Positions 34,805-44,383 are shown, counted from the stretch's first letter. The stretch: 64,000 nt of DNA from Isoalcanivorax pacificus W11-5 (GCF_000299335.2 NZ_CP004387.1:3364994-3428993), one strand, 5' to 3'. Notes: a model not told the origin generated them from the sequence alone. Program-made: numbers and translations.

Positions 34805-34948
34805 TTGCCACACCCGCCCGTCTGTCCCGGCAGCGCCCCTGCGGTGCTGTTCACAAAACTGAAACCTCTGCAAAATACGCCCTGGCTGCCCCGGTAGCCC
34901 TTTGACCGCTTCATGATGAAGCGCAGCATAAAAACCAAGGAGAGAAAC

Positions 34949-36262
34949 ATGGCCTCATTCACGAAGCCCATACGGCTTGTTGCACTGACCCTGCCTGTTG
35001 CCCTGACCACCGTTGCTCACGCTGCCCTGCCTGGCTGGGACTATGCGGAACTGTCTTACGCCGTGGACGGCAAGACCTCACGCCTGGGCGCCCCCGTCCG
35101 CCCGGACGTTTCCGGATTCGCCATCGACGGCGCCGCCTCCCTGAACGAGTTTGTCTACCTGCGTGCCGGCACCACCGCCTGGGATTTCTCCCTCGCCACG
35201 CTGGGCGATATCGACTCGCAAGTGCAGGACTGGAGCCGGTTTGGCGCCGGCGTGCATTATCCGCTGGCGCTGAACAGCGTCGAGCTGGACCTCTGGGCGG
35301 AGGTCACGCTGGACCGGGTCGGCTTCCAGTCCATCGCCAGTAACGGGTTCGGCTATGCCGCGGGTGCGCAGGCCAGCTTCAACCCGCAGTGGACTCTCGG
35401 CGTCTGGTACCGTGGCGCCCGCACCGATTCCGAAATGTCGGGCAACGATATCGATATCGACCCGGCGGCCAAGGGCGTGGACCTGTTCTATCGCATCAAC
35501 GACCGTGTGCAGGTCCGTCTCGGACGCTACTGGGGCGAGCTGGACCTGAGCTCCAACGGCGGTCCGGATGAGGAGCTGGACATTGTCGTGACCGAGCTCG
35601 GCCTGCGCTACCTGTTTGATGGCAAGGCTTCGCCGCGCAGCACGGCCGCACCGGATGCGCTGGGCTACAACAGCCTGCAATTTGCCTATGCCCTCAGTGG
35701 CGACAGCGACCTTGACGGTGGCGGCACCAGCGAAAACGTGGACACCGACAGTGGCGTTGTTTTTGACGGCCGCATTGCACCCTGGCAAAACGTTTTCATC
35801 GGTGCCAATTACACCGCCATCAGCTACGACCTGAGCGACCTGACCGGCAGCGACAGCATGGTGCTGGATGATCACCTGTCGATTGGTCCCGGCATGTTCT
35901 ATACCCTCGACAGCGGCGACATGAAAGCCAGCGCCTACGCGCAGGTCACCTATGATCGCCTGACCGGCATACAGAGCGGCATAATCGTCAACGGCACCGG
36001 TTTCCGGGTCGGTGTGCGCGGCGCCATCGGCATGTTCGATGCCGAGCTGTTTTTCCGCAAGGCACACGCATCCGAAAGCGTGAGCGGACAGCATATCCGC
36101 TTCAAGCCGGAAGCCTATGGTCTGGACCTGGCCGTTTCGCCGTTTGACAACGGCCTGGCATTCACCGTGGGCTACCTGCAACAGAAGACCGACATCGATG
36201 CCGGTTTCGAGGTCGAGACCGACAGCCAGAACTGGCTGCTCGGTGTGCGTCAGAGTTTCTGA
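34949..36262 (+). CDS. Outer-membrane beta-barrel protein with internal duplication
   Basis: This 437-residue exported protein has a signal peptide ending VAHA (about residue 25), behind AAGGAGA. The rest alternates polar and aromatic residues as in beta-barrels and ends in Phe (VRQSF), the outer-membrane signature. The halves, about 27-215 and 225-437, resemble each other: GWDYAELSYAVDG and GYNSLQFAYALSG start each half, and WSRFGAGVHYPL aligns with LSIGPGMFYTL. It may form one large or two small barrels. I cannot assign a substrate. It stands alone between two terminators. Confidence 0.85.
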   Translation: MASFTKPIRLVALTLPVALTTVAHAALPGWDYAELSYAVDGKTSRLGAPVRPDVSGFAIDGAASLNEFVYLRAGTTAWDFSLATLGDIDSQVQDWSRFGAGVHYPLALNSVELDLWAEVTLDRVGFQSIASNGFGYAAGAQASFNPQWTLGVWYRGARTDSEMSGNDIDIDPAAKGVDLFYRINDRVQVRLGRYWGELDLSSNGGPDEELDIVVTELGLRYLFDGKASPRSTAAPDALGYNSLQFAYALSGDSDLDGGGTSENVDTDSGVVFDGRIAPWQNVFIGANYTAISYDLSDLTGSDSMVLDDHLSIGPGMFYTLDSGDMKASAYAQVTYDRLTGIQSGIIVNGTGFRVGVRGAIGMFDAELFFRKAHASESVSGQHIRFKPEAYGLDLAVSPFDNGLAFTVGYLQQKTDIDAGFEVETDSQNWLLGVRQSF

Positions 36263-36276
36263 TCCGCACACACCAG

Positions 36277-36307
36277 GAGGCCGCTGCATTCCAGCGGCCT
36301 CTTTTCT
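36277..36307 (+). terminator. Rho-independent terminator after the barrel gene
   Basis: GAGGCCGCTG (36277-36286) pairs with CAGCGGCCTC (36292-36301), followed by TTTTCTT. Confidence 0.9.
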
Positions 36308-36330
36308 TCCCCTTGCGCACCTCGCCACGG

Positions 36331-37158
36331 TCAGCCGGGCCGATCGGACCGCCCCTCTTCCCGCAGCATGCCCAGAATCTGCCGCCGCAGTTGCACGAAC
36401 GCCGGCACGCTGTACAGCTCGTCCGGTTGCGCCGGCTTTTCCGCTGGCGGCATCAGGATATCCCGCACGCGACCCGGATGCCGGGACAGACAGACAATCT
36501 TGTCGGCGAGATACAGCGCTTCATCCACATCGTGGGTGACAATCAGCACGCTCATGCCTTCACGGCGCACCACATCCAGCAACAGTCGCTGCATTTGCCA
36601 GCGGGTTTCCGAATCCAGTGCACCGAAGGGCTCGTCCATCAGCAGCAGGTCTGGCCCGTTCGCCAGCGTGCGGGCAATCGCGACACGCTGGCGCATGCCG
36701 CCGGACAGCTCATCCGGATAGCGGTCGGCAAACGGTGTCAGCTTCACCCGTTCCAGAAAATAATCCACGGTGCCTTCGCGCAGCGCCAGCGTCGAGCCGG
36801 TGACTTTGAGGCCGTAGGCCACGTTCTCGCGCACCGTGAGCCAGGGGAAACAGGTGTAACTCTGGAACACCAGCCCGCGATCCCGCCCCGGCCCGGTGAC
36901 CTCCCGGCCAGACAGCACGATACTGCCGTCGCTCGGTTGCTCAAGCCCCGCTACCATCCGCAGCACGGTAGACTTGCCGCAACCGGACGGCCCCAGCAGC
37001 GCACACACTTCGCCAGGCAATACCCGGAACGACACATCATCCACCGCCGTCATGGTGCTGCCGTGGCGCGACGTGAACTGTTTGCTCAGCCCTTCCACCC
37101 GCAGCTCGCGCCGGGCCACCGGCGCGCTGTGGAGACGGGACGCGGCATAGGCATTCAT
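36331..37158 (-). CDS. ABC transporter ATP-binding protein (SsuB/TauB type)
   Basis: This 275-residue ATPase powers an importer. It has Walker A GPSGCGKST, signature LSGGMRQRVAIAR, Walker B LLLMDEPFGALD and the switch His in IVTHDVDEAL. The sequence belongs to the nitrate/sulfonate/taurine group. Third gene of a permease-binding protein-ATPase operon on this strand, 22 bases after the binding protein. The GTG/ATG choice is unproblematic (ATG 37158). Confidence 0.95.
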   Translation of the reverse strand: MNAYAASRLHSAPVARRELRVEGLSKQFTSRHGSTMTAVDDVSFRVLPGEVCALLGPSGCGKSTVLRMVAGLEQPSDGSIVLSGREVTGPGRDRGLVFQSYTCFPWLTVRENVAYGLKVTGSTLALREGTVDYFLERVKLTPFADRYPDELSGGMRQRVAIARTLANGPDLLLMDEPFGALDSETRWQMQRLLLDVVRREGMSVLIVTHDVDEALYLADKIVCLSRHPGRVRDILMPPAEKPAQPDELYSVPAFVQLRRQILGMLREEGRSDRPG

Positions 37159-37180
37159 GCAACCTCCTGCACCGGCGAGA

Positions 37181-38209
37181 CTATTCGCCGGCCACTGCGG
37201 TAAGCGGACGGAAATCGATACCGGCTTCCGGCGCCTGGATATCGCTGATGAGTCCGAATTTTTTCCACCATTCGCTGGTCAGCGCCCAGTGATCACGAAT
37301 CTGGCCGTTGCTCAGGCCCAGCGGCGGTTCGCCTTCCAGCACGCCCATCAGGCGTGCCGCCTGCGGCAGGTCCAGCACGGCGATGCCGCCTTCATGGGGC
37401 TCGCCCGTGGCGCCGATGACCGCTTCCACATCCGCCACCGGAAAACGCAACGCACCGGCAATGATGCGGTTGGCTTCTGCCGGGTTTTCCTTCCAGAAAT
37501 CCACCGCGGCGAAGTAGGCCTGCATGGCCAGTTTCGCCGCCTCCGGGCGTTGGCTGATAAAGCGTTCGGACATGTACATGCCGTCGCCCAGCAGCGCCTG
37601 TTCCTGCCAGTAAGGCTCCAGTGAACTGGCCACCACGCGCGCGCCTTTCAGGTTGGCCAGCACCTGGCTGCCGAACGGTTCCCAGTATTCGCCCGCTGCG
37701 GCCGTGCCGCCCACCAGCGCGCCCACCGCATCGTCCATGATCAGGTTGACGAATTTCACCTGGTCGATGGCCACGCCGTTGTCCTCCAGCCAGATGCCCA
37801 TGAAAATTTGCGACAGGCCACCCTCCATCACGGCCACCTGTTTGCCGACCAGGTCACTGGCCTCTTTGACCTGCGGGCCAACAATGATCTTGTCGGTGCC
37901 GTAGGACGGATTGGTGTAGGCCACCAGCTTCACCGGCGACCCCTGCGACGCGGCGATCGGGCCGTATTCCACCGTACTGGAAGTCACATCAAGACGGCCG
38001 GCGCTCATCATCGCAAAGCTGTCGTACGGGTCTTCGATGATGCTGATATCCAGCTCCAGCTCCGGCACCATGTTTTTCTCCCTGGCGATGAACCAGAAGC
38101 CGTAGCCCGGCCAGGAAAACAGCGACACCGATACACTTTCTTTTGCACTGGCCGTCACCGTGACACCGCACAGCAGCAAGGCCAGACACGTCATGGTCAG
38201 TTTTTTCAT
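37181..38209 (-). CDS. ABC transporter periplasmic substrate-binding protein (NMT1/SsuA-like)
   Basis: This 342-residue exported protein starts MKKLTMTCLALLLCGVTVTASA (signal peptide) behind GGAGAGGAG; the longer upstream frame is not needed. The body is of the NMT1/SsuA type (SWPGYGFWFIAREKNMV, GRLDVTSSTVEYGPIAASQG). Members bind sulfonates, nitrate, pyrimidine precursors and others, and the ligand here cannot be assigned from motifs. Lies between permease and ATPase genes of its own operon. Confidence 0.92.
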   Translation of the reverse strand: MKKLTMTCLALLLCGVTVTASAKESVSVSLFSWPGYGFWFIAREKNMVPELELDISIIEDPYDSFAMMSAGRLDVTSSTVEYGPIAASQGSPVKLVAYTNPSYGTDKIIVGPQVKEASDLVGKQVAVMEGGLSQIFMGIWLEDNGVAIDQVKFVNLIMDDAVGALVGGTAAAGEYWEPFGSQVLANLKGARVVASSLEPYWQEQALLGDGMYMSERFISQRPEAAKLAMQAYFAAVDFWKENPAEANRIIAGALRFPVADVEAVIGATGEPHEGGIAVLDLPQAARLMGVLEGEPPLGLSNGQIRDHWALTSEWWKKFGLISDIQAPEAGIDFRPLTAVAGE

Positions 38210-38256
38210 TGCACTCTCCTCTCCCGCGGCACAGCGCCGCGTTATTGAATCCGTAC

Positions 38257-39111
38257 TTATTGACGGCGCCGGCGCAGGTAGGGAAATACCCACCAGTGCA
38301 GCGCCCGGAACAACAGATCCAGCAGCAGCCCCAGCAAACCGATCACCAGGATGCCGGCCATGATGTCGTCCACCCGCACAAACCGGCGCGCGCGCATCAT
38401 CATGGCGCCAATGCCGTCGGTGGCCGCGACGATTTCTGCAATCACCAGATAGGTCCAGGACACCGCCAGCATCTGCCGCAGCGTGTCGACAATGGCGGGC
38501 AGCGCGGCAGGCACCACCACCGTCCAGAGTGTGGCGCGCCGCGTGGCACCGAGGGTCTTGGCGGTTTCGATCAGGTCCACACGCACCGCGCGGGTGTTAT
38601 CCATGATCAGCGTGATCAGGAACCACACCACGCCCAGGCACAGCAGCGCGATCTTTTGCGCTTCGCCCGTGCCCAGCCACATCAACAACAGCGGAATAAA
38701 CGACGGTGCCGGCAGATAACGGAATGGCGACACCAGGGCATTACCGAACGCGGCCACCACCGGGAACGCGCCCATCAACACGCCCAGCGGCACAGCAATG
38801 CTGGCGGCAATGGCGAAGCTGATCAGGATGCGTGTCAGGCTGGCGCGGATATCGCCCAGGAATTGCTGCTCGGTCAGCAACCGGTACAGCGCGCCGAACA
38901 CATCCGTCGGCGCCGGGAAAAGCTGCTCCGGGGCGATGCCGGCACGGGCCAGCATTTGCCAGGCGGACACAAACAGCACCCAGGCCAGCACGCCCAGCGC
39001 CACGCGCCCGCGCCAGGTCAGCGTGCGCTGGAAATCGAACAGCGGTGTGCGCCAGCGGGTATCCTGACGCGCGCGTTCCGGCAGGGCGGTCGCAGGCAGG
39101 CTCGATGTCAT
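38257..39111 (-). CDS. ABC transporter permease (SsuC/TauC type)
   Basis: This 284-residue inner-membrane subunit has about six hydrophobic helices. The EAA-like coupling loop LIETAKTLGATRRATLWTVV contacts the ATPase. First gene of the three-gene importer operon. A 178-base upstream gap separates it from the desaturase gene on the same strand and presumably holds the promoter, which I could not identify securely. The basic C-terminal tail LRRRRQ is cytoplasmic. Confidence 0.94.
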   Translation of the reverse strand: MTSSLPATALPERARQDTRWRTPLFDFQRTLTWRGRVALGVLAWVLFVSAWQMLARAGIAPEQLFPAPTDVFGALYRLLTEQQFLGDIRASLTRILISFAIAASIAVPLGVLMGAFPVVAAFGNALVSPFRYLPAPSFIPLLLMWLGTGEAQKIALLCLGVVWFLITLIMDNTRAVRVDLIETAKTLGATRRATLWTVVVPAALPAIVDTLRQMLAVSWTYLVIAEIVAATDGIGAMMMRARRFVRVDDIMAGILVIGLLGLLLDLLFRALHWWVFPYLRRRRQ

Positions 39112-39289
39112 GCTCGTGTCCTGTGTCGGTGAAACGGGTGTACCCGGGACGCTGCAACATCAGTGCCAGCGGGCATCGCCATATTTTCGAAACAATACGA
39201 GTAAAACTGCATGTTTCAGACTCCAAAACCGGGTGCATGGCCTGCGGCATGACGCACACTGGTGCGCCCTGCCCCGTGCCGGTGCAACC

Positions 39290-40312
39290 TCAAAACGCCG
39301 TCAGGAATGACGCGCCGGTGGACCCGACCACGGTGCCATCGCGCCAGCGGCGCGCCACCTCGGCAGGATCTTCCTCTGCCGCATCCAGCAGCACCCGGTC
39401 CATGCGCCGGCGATGAAAACTCAACAGCTGTGCTTTCAGCGGCACGATCATGCGCCGGTCATCGCCATAGGTGTCGAAATGCAGCGCGCGCAGCCGGTAC
39501 CAGGGGGTGGTCGGGCGGGTGTGGTGTGCGTTGTGATAGCCGAAGTTCAGCGTCAGCCAGTCAATGGCCGGCAGGTTCGCGGCAATCGGATTGCTGTAGG
39601 TGTGGGTGTCCTCGTATTCACGGTCACCCTTGTGGCGGATCAGATCCGGGTTATCGTCCAGTGCCAGCACGTACTCAAAACTGTGCTGGAAGGCATCCAT
39701 AAAACGCAGCACCATCAGGAACAGGCCATAGGCCAGCAGGTACAGCAGCCATGCCTGCCAGCTATACCAGAACAGCAGCGCCCCCAACGTCCAGCGGATC
39801 GCGGCAACGCGCACCACGCGCCAGCGTTGTGTCTTTTTTGACGCGAACACGAACGGCGCGATGATCAGCATGGCGTGCATCATGATGTCCACCACCGGGA
39901 TATAGGCCCATTCCAGTGCGCGGGTGAGTGTCAGCATGCGCGGATGGCGCAGCAGCCAGCCGCGATAATCCAGCGCAATCACGTCGGCATTGTCGACATG
40001 GTGGCGCATGTGTTTGTGCCGCAGGTCTTCGTACGTGCCGTAGCATCCGCCGGTGAGCCAGTTCAGCGCCCGGCCGAGCCGGGCGTTGTGCCTGGCCGAC
40101 AGGAATACGGTGTTATGGGCGCATTCGTGAATCATGTAGCCGGCGATCACCATGGCGTGCGCCAGCCACAGGGTGCCGGCGATTTTCCCTGGCCAGCTGG
40201 CGAACAGGATCAGTGCAAAACCGGCAACGTAACCACCAAAGGCATACACCACCGCCAGGGTGTGCGGCCAGAAGCCATCGTCATAACGCAGGTAACGGGT
40301 TTGTGTGGTCAT
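39290..40312 (-). CDS. Fatty acid desaturase-family membrane protein
   Basis: This 340-residue di-iron membrane oxygenase starts MTTQTRYLRYDDG behind a strong GGAGG; an upstream in-frame start lacks one. The three histidine boxes are HECAH (about 61), HKHMRHH (about 95) and HNAHH (about 262), with several membrane helices between. It should introduce a double bond or hydroxyl into a fatty-acyl or related chain. Thirteen bases after the TIM-barrel gene, so probably the same transcript. Regiospecificity unknown. Confidence 0.92.
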   Translation of the reverse strand: MTTQTRYLRYDDGFWPHTLAVVYAFGGYVAGFALILFASWPGKIAGTLWLAHAMVIAGYMIHECAHNTVFLSARHNARLGRALNWLTGGCYGTYEDLRHKHMRHHVDNADVIALDYRGWLLRHPRMLTLTRALEWAYIPVVDIMMHAMLIIAPFVFASKKTQRWRVVRVAAIRWTLGALLFWYSWQAWLLYLLAYGLFLMVLRFMDAFQHSFEYVLALDDNPDLIRHKGDREYEDTHTYSNPIAANLPAIDWLTLNFGYHNAHHTRPTTPWYRLRALHFDTYGDDRRMIVPLKAQLLSFHRRRMDRVLLDAAEEDPAEVARRWRDGTVVGSTGASFLTAF

Positions 40313-40325
40313 GCCTGCCTCCTGC

Positions 40326-41186
40326 CTACACGGCTTCATCGAGCGCCTGCACGGCGCGGAAATGGTCACGCTCGGTGGCGGCGATCCAGGTGTTCACCTG
40401 CCACAGGTCCGCCACCGGGGCGCCGGTGAAGGGCAACTGGTGCAGGTAACCGTCGGGGCCGAACTCCGGCGTCAGGGTCGTGGTGTGGTAGCCGCGCCGG
40501 CGCTGGGCAGCCCAGACCTGTTCCCAGCAGCGCTGGTGCGAGGCCAGTGCCTCGGCGTATTCCGGCGCGGCAGGATGTGGCACCTGCGGCCCCTGGTCGT
40601 AACCGACGCGGGCATGAATGTGGTGGGCGTGCTCGGCGGCCAGTGCAATCGCCTCCAGCTCGCTGTCCATCAGGCGCTCGGCCACCACGCACCAGTGGCT
40701 GAAATCACAAGTGATCTTCAGGTCTGGCAGTGCATCGAGGATCTCCATGCTGCGCCACGGATTGAACAGCGAGCGGCCACGGTGGGTTTCGAAACTGATG
40801 GTCAGCCCATGCTTGTCCGCCAGCGCCATCGCCCCGCGAAAGAAATCCAGCGAGCGGGCCAGCGGCCAGGCATCGCAACCGCCCATGCAGTTGACGAACA
40901 CGGGGGCGAGCACCCGGCAGCGCCGCAGGGCATCGTCGAGACTGTCCAGGTGTTGCACCAAAGTGGCGCATCGCTCAGGCACATAGCTGCCGGCGGTACA
41001 GATTTCGGCGATCCAGGGCAGGTGTCCTGATGGCCCGTCCAGCGCCCGGGCCAAGGCATCCAGGTCCGCATCGGCGGCCGGTACTGCACACTCAATGCCC
41101 TGGAACCCCGCGTCCTGTGCCTGTTGCACCGCGTCGGCGTAGCTGCCGGTATGTCCCCAGAGCGTTTTATAAAGCTGTAATTGCAT
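40326..41186 (-). CDS. Xylose isomerase-like TIM-barrel protein
   Basis: This 286-residue sugar-phosphate isomerase/epimerase-family protein starts MQLQLYKTLWGHTGSY behind AGAGGT; a longer in-frame start at 41324 has no support. Metal-ligand positions of the fold are visible (GIECAV, ISFETHRGRSLFN, ITCDFSHW, IHARVGYDQG, LTPEFGPDGY). Co-located with the desaturase. The combination is unusual, and I cannot propose a shared pathway. Divergent from a MarR-like regulator. Confidence 0.88.
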   Translation of the reverse strand: MQLQLYKTLWGHTGSYADAVQQAQDAGFQGIECAVPAADADLDALARALDGPSGHLPWIAEICTAGSYVPERCATLVQHLDSLDDALRRCRVLAPVFVNCMGGCDAWPLARSLDFFRGAMALADKHGLTISFETHRGRSLFNPWRSMEILDALPDLKITCDFSHWCVVAERLMDSELEAIALAAEHAHHIHARVGYDQGPQVPHPAAPEYAEALASHQRCWEQVWAAQRRRGYHTTTLTPEFGPDGYLHQLPFTGAPVADLWQVNTWIAATERDHFRAVQALDEAV

Positions 41187-41209
41187 GGCGACCTCTTGTT
41201 GCACAATCA

Positions 41210-41229
41210 TTTGCATGAAATTTTGCATG
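41210..41229. promoter_or_regulatory. Direct repeats TTTGCATG in divergent promoter region
   Basis: TTTGCATG occurs at 41210-41217 and 41222-41229, a 12-base period, just upstream of the TIM-barrel gene and in the gap shared with the MarR-like gene. Possible regulator site by position. Confidence 0.35.
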
Positions 41230-41405
41230 CACTTATCATGCCAGAAGGTGCCGCCCTGCCAGCCGGCCAGCGCCGCAAAGCCAGCACCGCCGGGCGCGGA
41301 GGGCTTGCCATCGCGGCAAAGCATGGGATGATATGCGCCATCGTCACAGCGACAGCGCGCCGGTTCATCCGATGCAGGATGCAGTTACCGCTCAGGGGGA
41401 AAAGA

Positions 41406-41789
41406 GTGAAGGTTCGGAAGAAAAAGCACAGCGACAGGAAGCGTCGTCATTTCGTCGTGGCACTGACCAGCAGTGACCAGTACTGGGGCGAACTGTTCGG
41501 CGACAACATCTTCTACGATCTGAACTATTCCGATCTGTTCACCCGCATGTGGCTCAATGCCGACAAGGCCTACCGCAAGACCGACCTGTATGCCTTCATG
41601 CCCAAGGTCAGCCAGCGCACAGCGGCCAAGTACCTGCAACAGGCCATCGACCGTGGCCTGCTGATCGAAAAGCAGGATGCCGAAGACCGCCGCTCGCGCC
41701 GCATCACCATGTCCAGTGACCTGCGCCAGCGCATCGAGATGTACCTGGATTACTCTATCAGCGCCTTCGAGCCCCCCGCCAACGGCTGA
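41406..41789 (+). CDS. MarR-like winged-helix transcriptional regulator
   Basis: This protein of about 127 residues is read from GTG 41406, which has AGGGGGA five bases upstream; the frame is open further up and ATG 41379 is an alternative. It begins with a basic patch (KVRKKKHSDRKRRH) and continues with a winged helix-turn-helix (LYAFMPKVSQRTAAKYLQQAIDRGLLIEKQDAEDRRSRRITMS), the MarR-type recognition helix and wing. It likely regulates the divergent TIM-barrel/desaturase genes. The N-terminal half has no family I can name. Confidence 0.75.
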   Translation: MKVRKKKHSDRKRRHFVVALTSSDQYWGELFGDNIFYDLNYSDLFTRMWLNADKAYRKTDLYAFMPKVSQRTAAKYLQQAIDRGLLIEKQDAEDRRSRRITMSSDLRQRIEMYLDYSISAFEPPANG

Positions 41790-41867
41790 TCCGGCCGCTT
41801 CCGGGCTTCACAGATGTCCTCCAGAAGAGTAACTTTTGAAGGAAGAATGTGATGGGGGTCACATGGC

Positions 41868-42497
41868 ATGCAGACCTACAGAATAATAGCCGTCACCGCC
41901 ATTCTGCTGGGCGCCAGTGCGCCCGCCCTGGCGGAATCCGCCGATCAACAGTTGTTCAGCCAGATTTACCCCGAAGGCGGCAGCACCCTCTATTGCCAGA
42001 GCCCGTTCGCGGCCGGCACCAGCACCCAGATAGACCGGCTCTACCCCGACCGGCAGCTTGAGCAGCATTTCCGCTGCCGCAACAGCATTACCTGCCGCCG
42101 CACCGAGGGCTACCAGACGGCCCGCGACGACCTGCACCAGATGTTCCCCATCGAACGCCGCGCCGACCTGGACCGGCGCGGCGCGCTGATCGGCGAAACC
42201 CGCACCAGCGACAATGCCCATGCGTGCGGCTACCGGCTGACCTTCCAGACCTTCGAGCCACCGGATCATGCCAAGGGCGACGTGGCGCGCGCCATGCTGT
42301 ACATGCACACGCAACATGGCCTGCCATTGGTGGGGGCGCTGGAGATGTATCAGCGCTGGAACGAACTGGACCCGCCGGATGAGATTGAGCGCGCACGGAA
42401 TGATCGTATCGAGACCGCGCAGGGGCAGCGCAATCCTTATATTGATGCACCGGAGACTGTCAACGACATCACCCTGACGCTGCCTGATCCGTTCTAG
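41868..42497 (+). CDS. Endonuclease I family periplasmic nuclease
   Basis: This 209-residue exported nuclease of the EndA/NucM (beta-beta-alpha metal) family has a signal peptide ending PALA (about 22). Family hallmarks are DLHQMFPIERRAD (usually DLHHL; the first His is kept), KGDVARAMLYM and the C-terminal RNDRIETAQGQRNPYID. Cysteines (about 45, 70, 76, 113) probably form disulfides. Such enzymes degrade DNA in the periplasm or medium. Monocistronic and followed by a terminator. Confidence 0.93.
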   Translation: MQTYRIIAVTAILLGASAPALAESADQQLFSQIYPEGGSTLYCQSPFAAGTSTQIDRLYPDRQLEQHFRCRNSITCRRTEGYQTARDDLHQMFPIERRADLDRRGALIGETRTSDNAHACGYRLTFQTFEPPDHAKGDVARAMLYMHTQHGLPLVGALEMYQRWNELDPPDEIERARNDRIETAQGQRNPYIDAPETVNDITLTLPDPF

Positions 42498-42512
42498 CGA
42501 ACTGCGCGCAAA

Positions 42513-42540
42513 AAAAACGCGGCCATATGACCGCGTTTTT
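42513..42540. terminator. Bidirectional terminator between endonuclease I and acyl-CoA dehydrogenase
   Basis: AAAAACGCGG (42513-42522) pairs with CCGCGTTTTT (42531-42540). A-run and T-run flank the stem, so it serves both convergent genes. Confidence 0.9.
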
Positions 42541-42556
42541 CAAGGGGACGGTGTGA

Positions 42557-44332
42557 TCAGAAGTCTTCTGCTGCCAGCGTCATCATGGTGCGGCTGCCGG
42601 CCTGCATCTGTTTGAGCAGGGTTTCCGCACGCGGCAGCAGGCGCTCGAAGAAAAAGCGGCCCACCACCTGCTTGCCCTGGCCGAGCTTGTCGTCACGGCC
42701 GGCGGCCACCAGCATCATGCGCGCCCACAACCAGGCGTAGGTGACCAGACCAAACAGGTCCAGATATTCCACCGCGAGGGCGTTGACTGCGTCGGGATCA
42801 TTGCCAGCCTGGGTCAGCAGTGTCGCGGTGCCTTCTTCCAGCAGCGCCAGGGCATTTTCCAGCGGCGCCTTCACCTCGGCCAGCGCCGGCTGGTCCGCCA
42901 CGCCTGCCAGCCACTCGCGCACTTCCGCTACAAACGCGGCGGCGGATTGGCCGCCATTGCGTGCCACTTTACGGCCCGCCAGGTCCAGCGCCTGAATGCC
43001 GTTGGTGCCTTCGTAGATCTGCGCGATACGCGCGTCACGCACGAACTGCTCCATGCCCCACTCGCGAATATAGCCGTGGCCGCCGAACACCTGCTGGCCA
43101 ATCACGCAGGTTTCCAGGCCCCGGTCGGTGAAGAAGGCTTTCGCCACCGGCGTCAGCAGGGCCACGCGATCTTCCGCATGCGCTTTTGCTGCGGCGTCGT
43201 CGGAGAACTTGGCGATGTCGAGCTGCATGCCCAGGTACGCGGACAGGGCACGGCCACCTTCATTGAGGGCGCGCATGGTCATCAGCATGCGGCGTACGTC
43301 GCCGTGCACGATGATCGGATCGGCGTTGCCGTTCGGGTTTTGCGCGCCGCCCGCAGCACGTCCCTGCAGACGGTCGCGGGCGTATTCCACCGCGCTCTGG
43401 TAGGCGATCTCGCCCAGGCCCAGCCCTTGCAGGCCGATGGACACGCGCTCGTAGTTCATCATGGTGAACATGCACGCCAGACCCTGGTTGGCTTCGCCGA
43501 TCAGCCAGCCTTTGGCGCCGTCGAAGTTCATCACGCAGGTGGCGGAGCCCTTGATGCCCATCTTGTGCTCGATGGAGCCGCAGGTCACGCCGTTGCGCTC
43601 GCCGACGCTGCCGTCGTCATTGACCAGGAATTTCGGCACCAGGAACAGGGAGATGCCCTTGCTGCCCGCCGGGGCGTCCGGCAGTTTTGCCAGCACCAGG
43701 TGAATGATGTTGTCGTTGAAATCGTGCTCGCCGCCGGTGATGAAAATCTTGGTGCCGGTGACGGCGTAACTGCCGTCCGCCTGCGGCTCGGCTTTCGTGC
43801 GCAGGATGCCCAGGTCGGTGCCACTGTGCGGTTCGGTCAGGCACATGGTGCCGGACCATTCGCCGGAGTAGATTTTCGGCAGGTAGGTGCTTTTCAGCGC
43901 TTCCGTGGCGTGCGCGTCCAGGCACAGGCAGGCGCCATTGGACAGCAGCGTGTACAGCGCCAGCGAGGTGTTGCCGCTGTGCATCATTTCCTCGAACAGC
44001 ACCGCCAGCATTTTCGGCATGCCCTGGCCGCCGTATTCCGGGTTGCCGGACAGCGCTGTCCAGCCGTTTTCGGCCATCATGCGGAAGGCTTCCTTGAAGC
44101 CCTTCGGCGTGGTCACGACAGTATCGTTCCAGGTGCAGCCCTCTTCGTCGCCGGAGCGGTTCAGCGGCAGCATCACGCCTTCCACCATCTTGCCGGCTTC
44201 TTCCAGCACGGCATCGGCCAGGTCGCGGCTCACTTCTGCCGTGGCCGGCATGCTGGCCCAGAGTGTCTCGGCGTCGAACACGTCGTGCAGGATGAAACGC
44301 ATGTCATCCAGGGGTGCCTTGTACGTTGCCAT
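42557..44332 (-). CDS. Acyl-CoA dehydrogenase (fadE-like), downstream paralog
   Basis: This 591-residue flavoenzyme catalyses the first dehydrogenation of fatty acid beta-oxidation. It has N-terminal, middle (MCLTEPHSGTDLG) and catalytic domains, with active-site Glu in IYEGTNGIQALDL, and the extra C-terminal domain of VLCAD-like bacterial enzymes. About half its residues are shared with the upstream paralog, which it follows by 104 bases. Together they resemble the Pseudomonas PA0506-PA0508 type pair. Long-chain specificity is inferred. Confidence 0.94.
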   Translation of the reverse strand: MATYKAPLDDMRFILHDVFDAETLWASMPATAEVSRDLADAVLEEAGKMVEGVMLPLNRSGDEEGCTWNDTVVTTPKGFKEAFRMMAENGWTALSGNPEYGGQGMPKMLAVLFEEMMHSGNTSLALYTLLSNGACLCLDAHATEALKSTYLPKIYSGEWSGTMCLTEPHSGTDLGILRTKAEPQADGSYAVTGTKIFITGGEHDFNDNIIHLVLAKLPDAPAGSKGISLFLVPKFLVNDDGSVGERNGVTCGSIEHKMGIKGSATCVMNFDGAKGWLIGEANQGLACMFTMMNYERVSIGLQGLGLGEIAYQSAVEYARDRLQGRAAGGAQNPNGNADPIIVHGDVRRMLMTMRALNEGGRALSAYLGMQLDIAKFSDDAAAKAHAEDRVALLTPVAKAFFTDRGLETCVIGQQVFGGHGYIREWGMEQFVRDARIAQIYEGTNGIQALDLAGRKVARNGGQSAAAFVAEVREWLAGVADQPALAEVKAPLENALALLEEGTATLLTQAGNDPDAVNALAVEYLDLFGLVTYAWLWARMMLVAAGRDDKLGQGKQVVGRFFFERLLPRAETLLKQMQAGSRTMMTLAAEDF

Positions 44333-44383
44333 GTCTTTCTCCGCAAAAAATGCTGTCAGTGACTTTCAGGTCATGGGCCTGAA

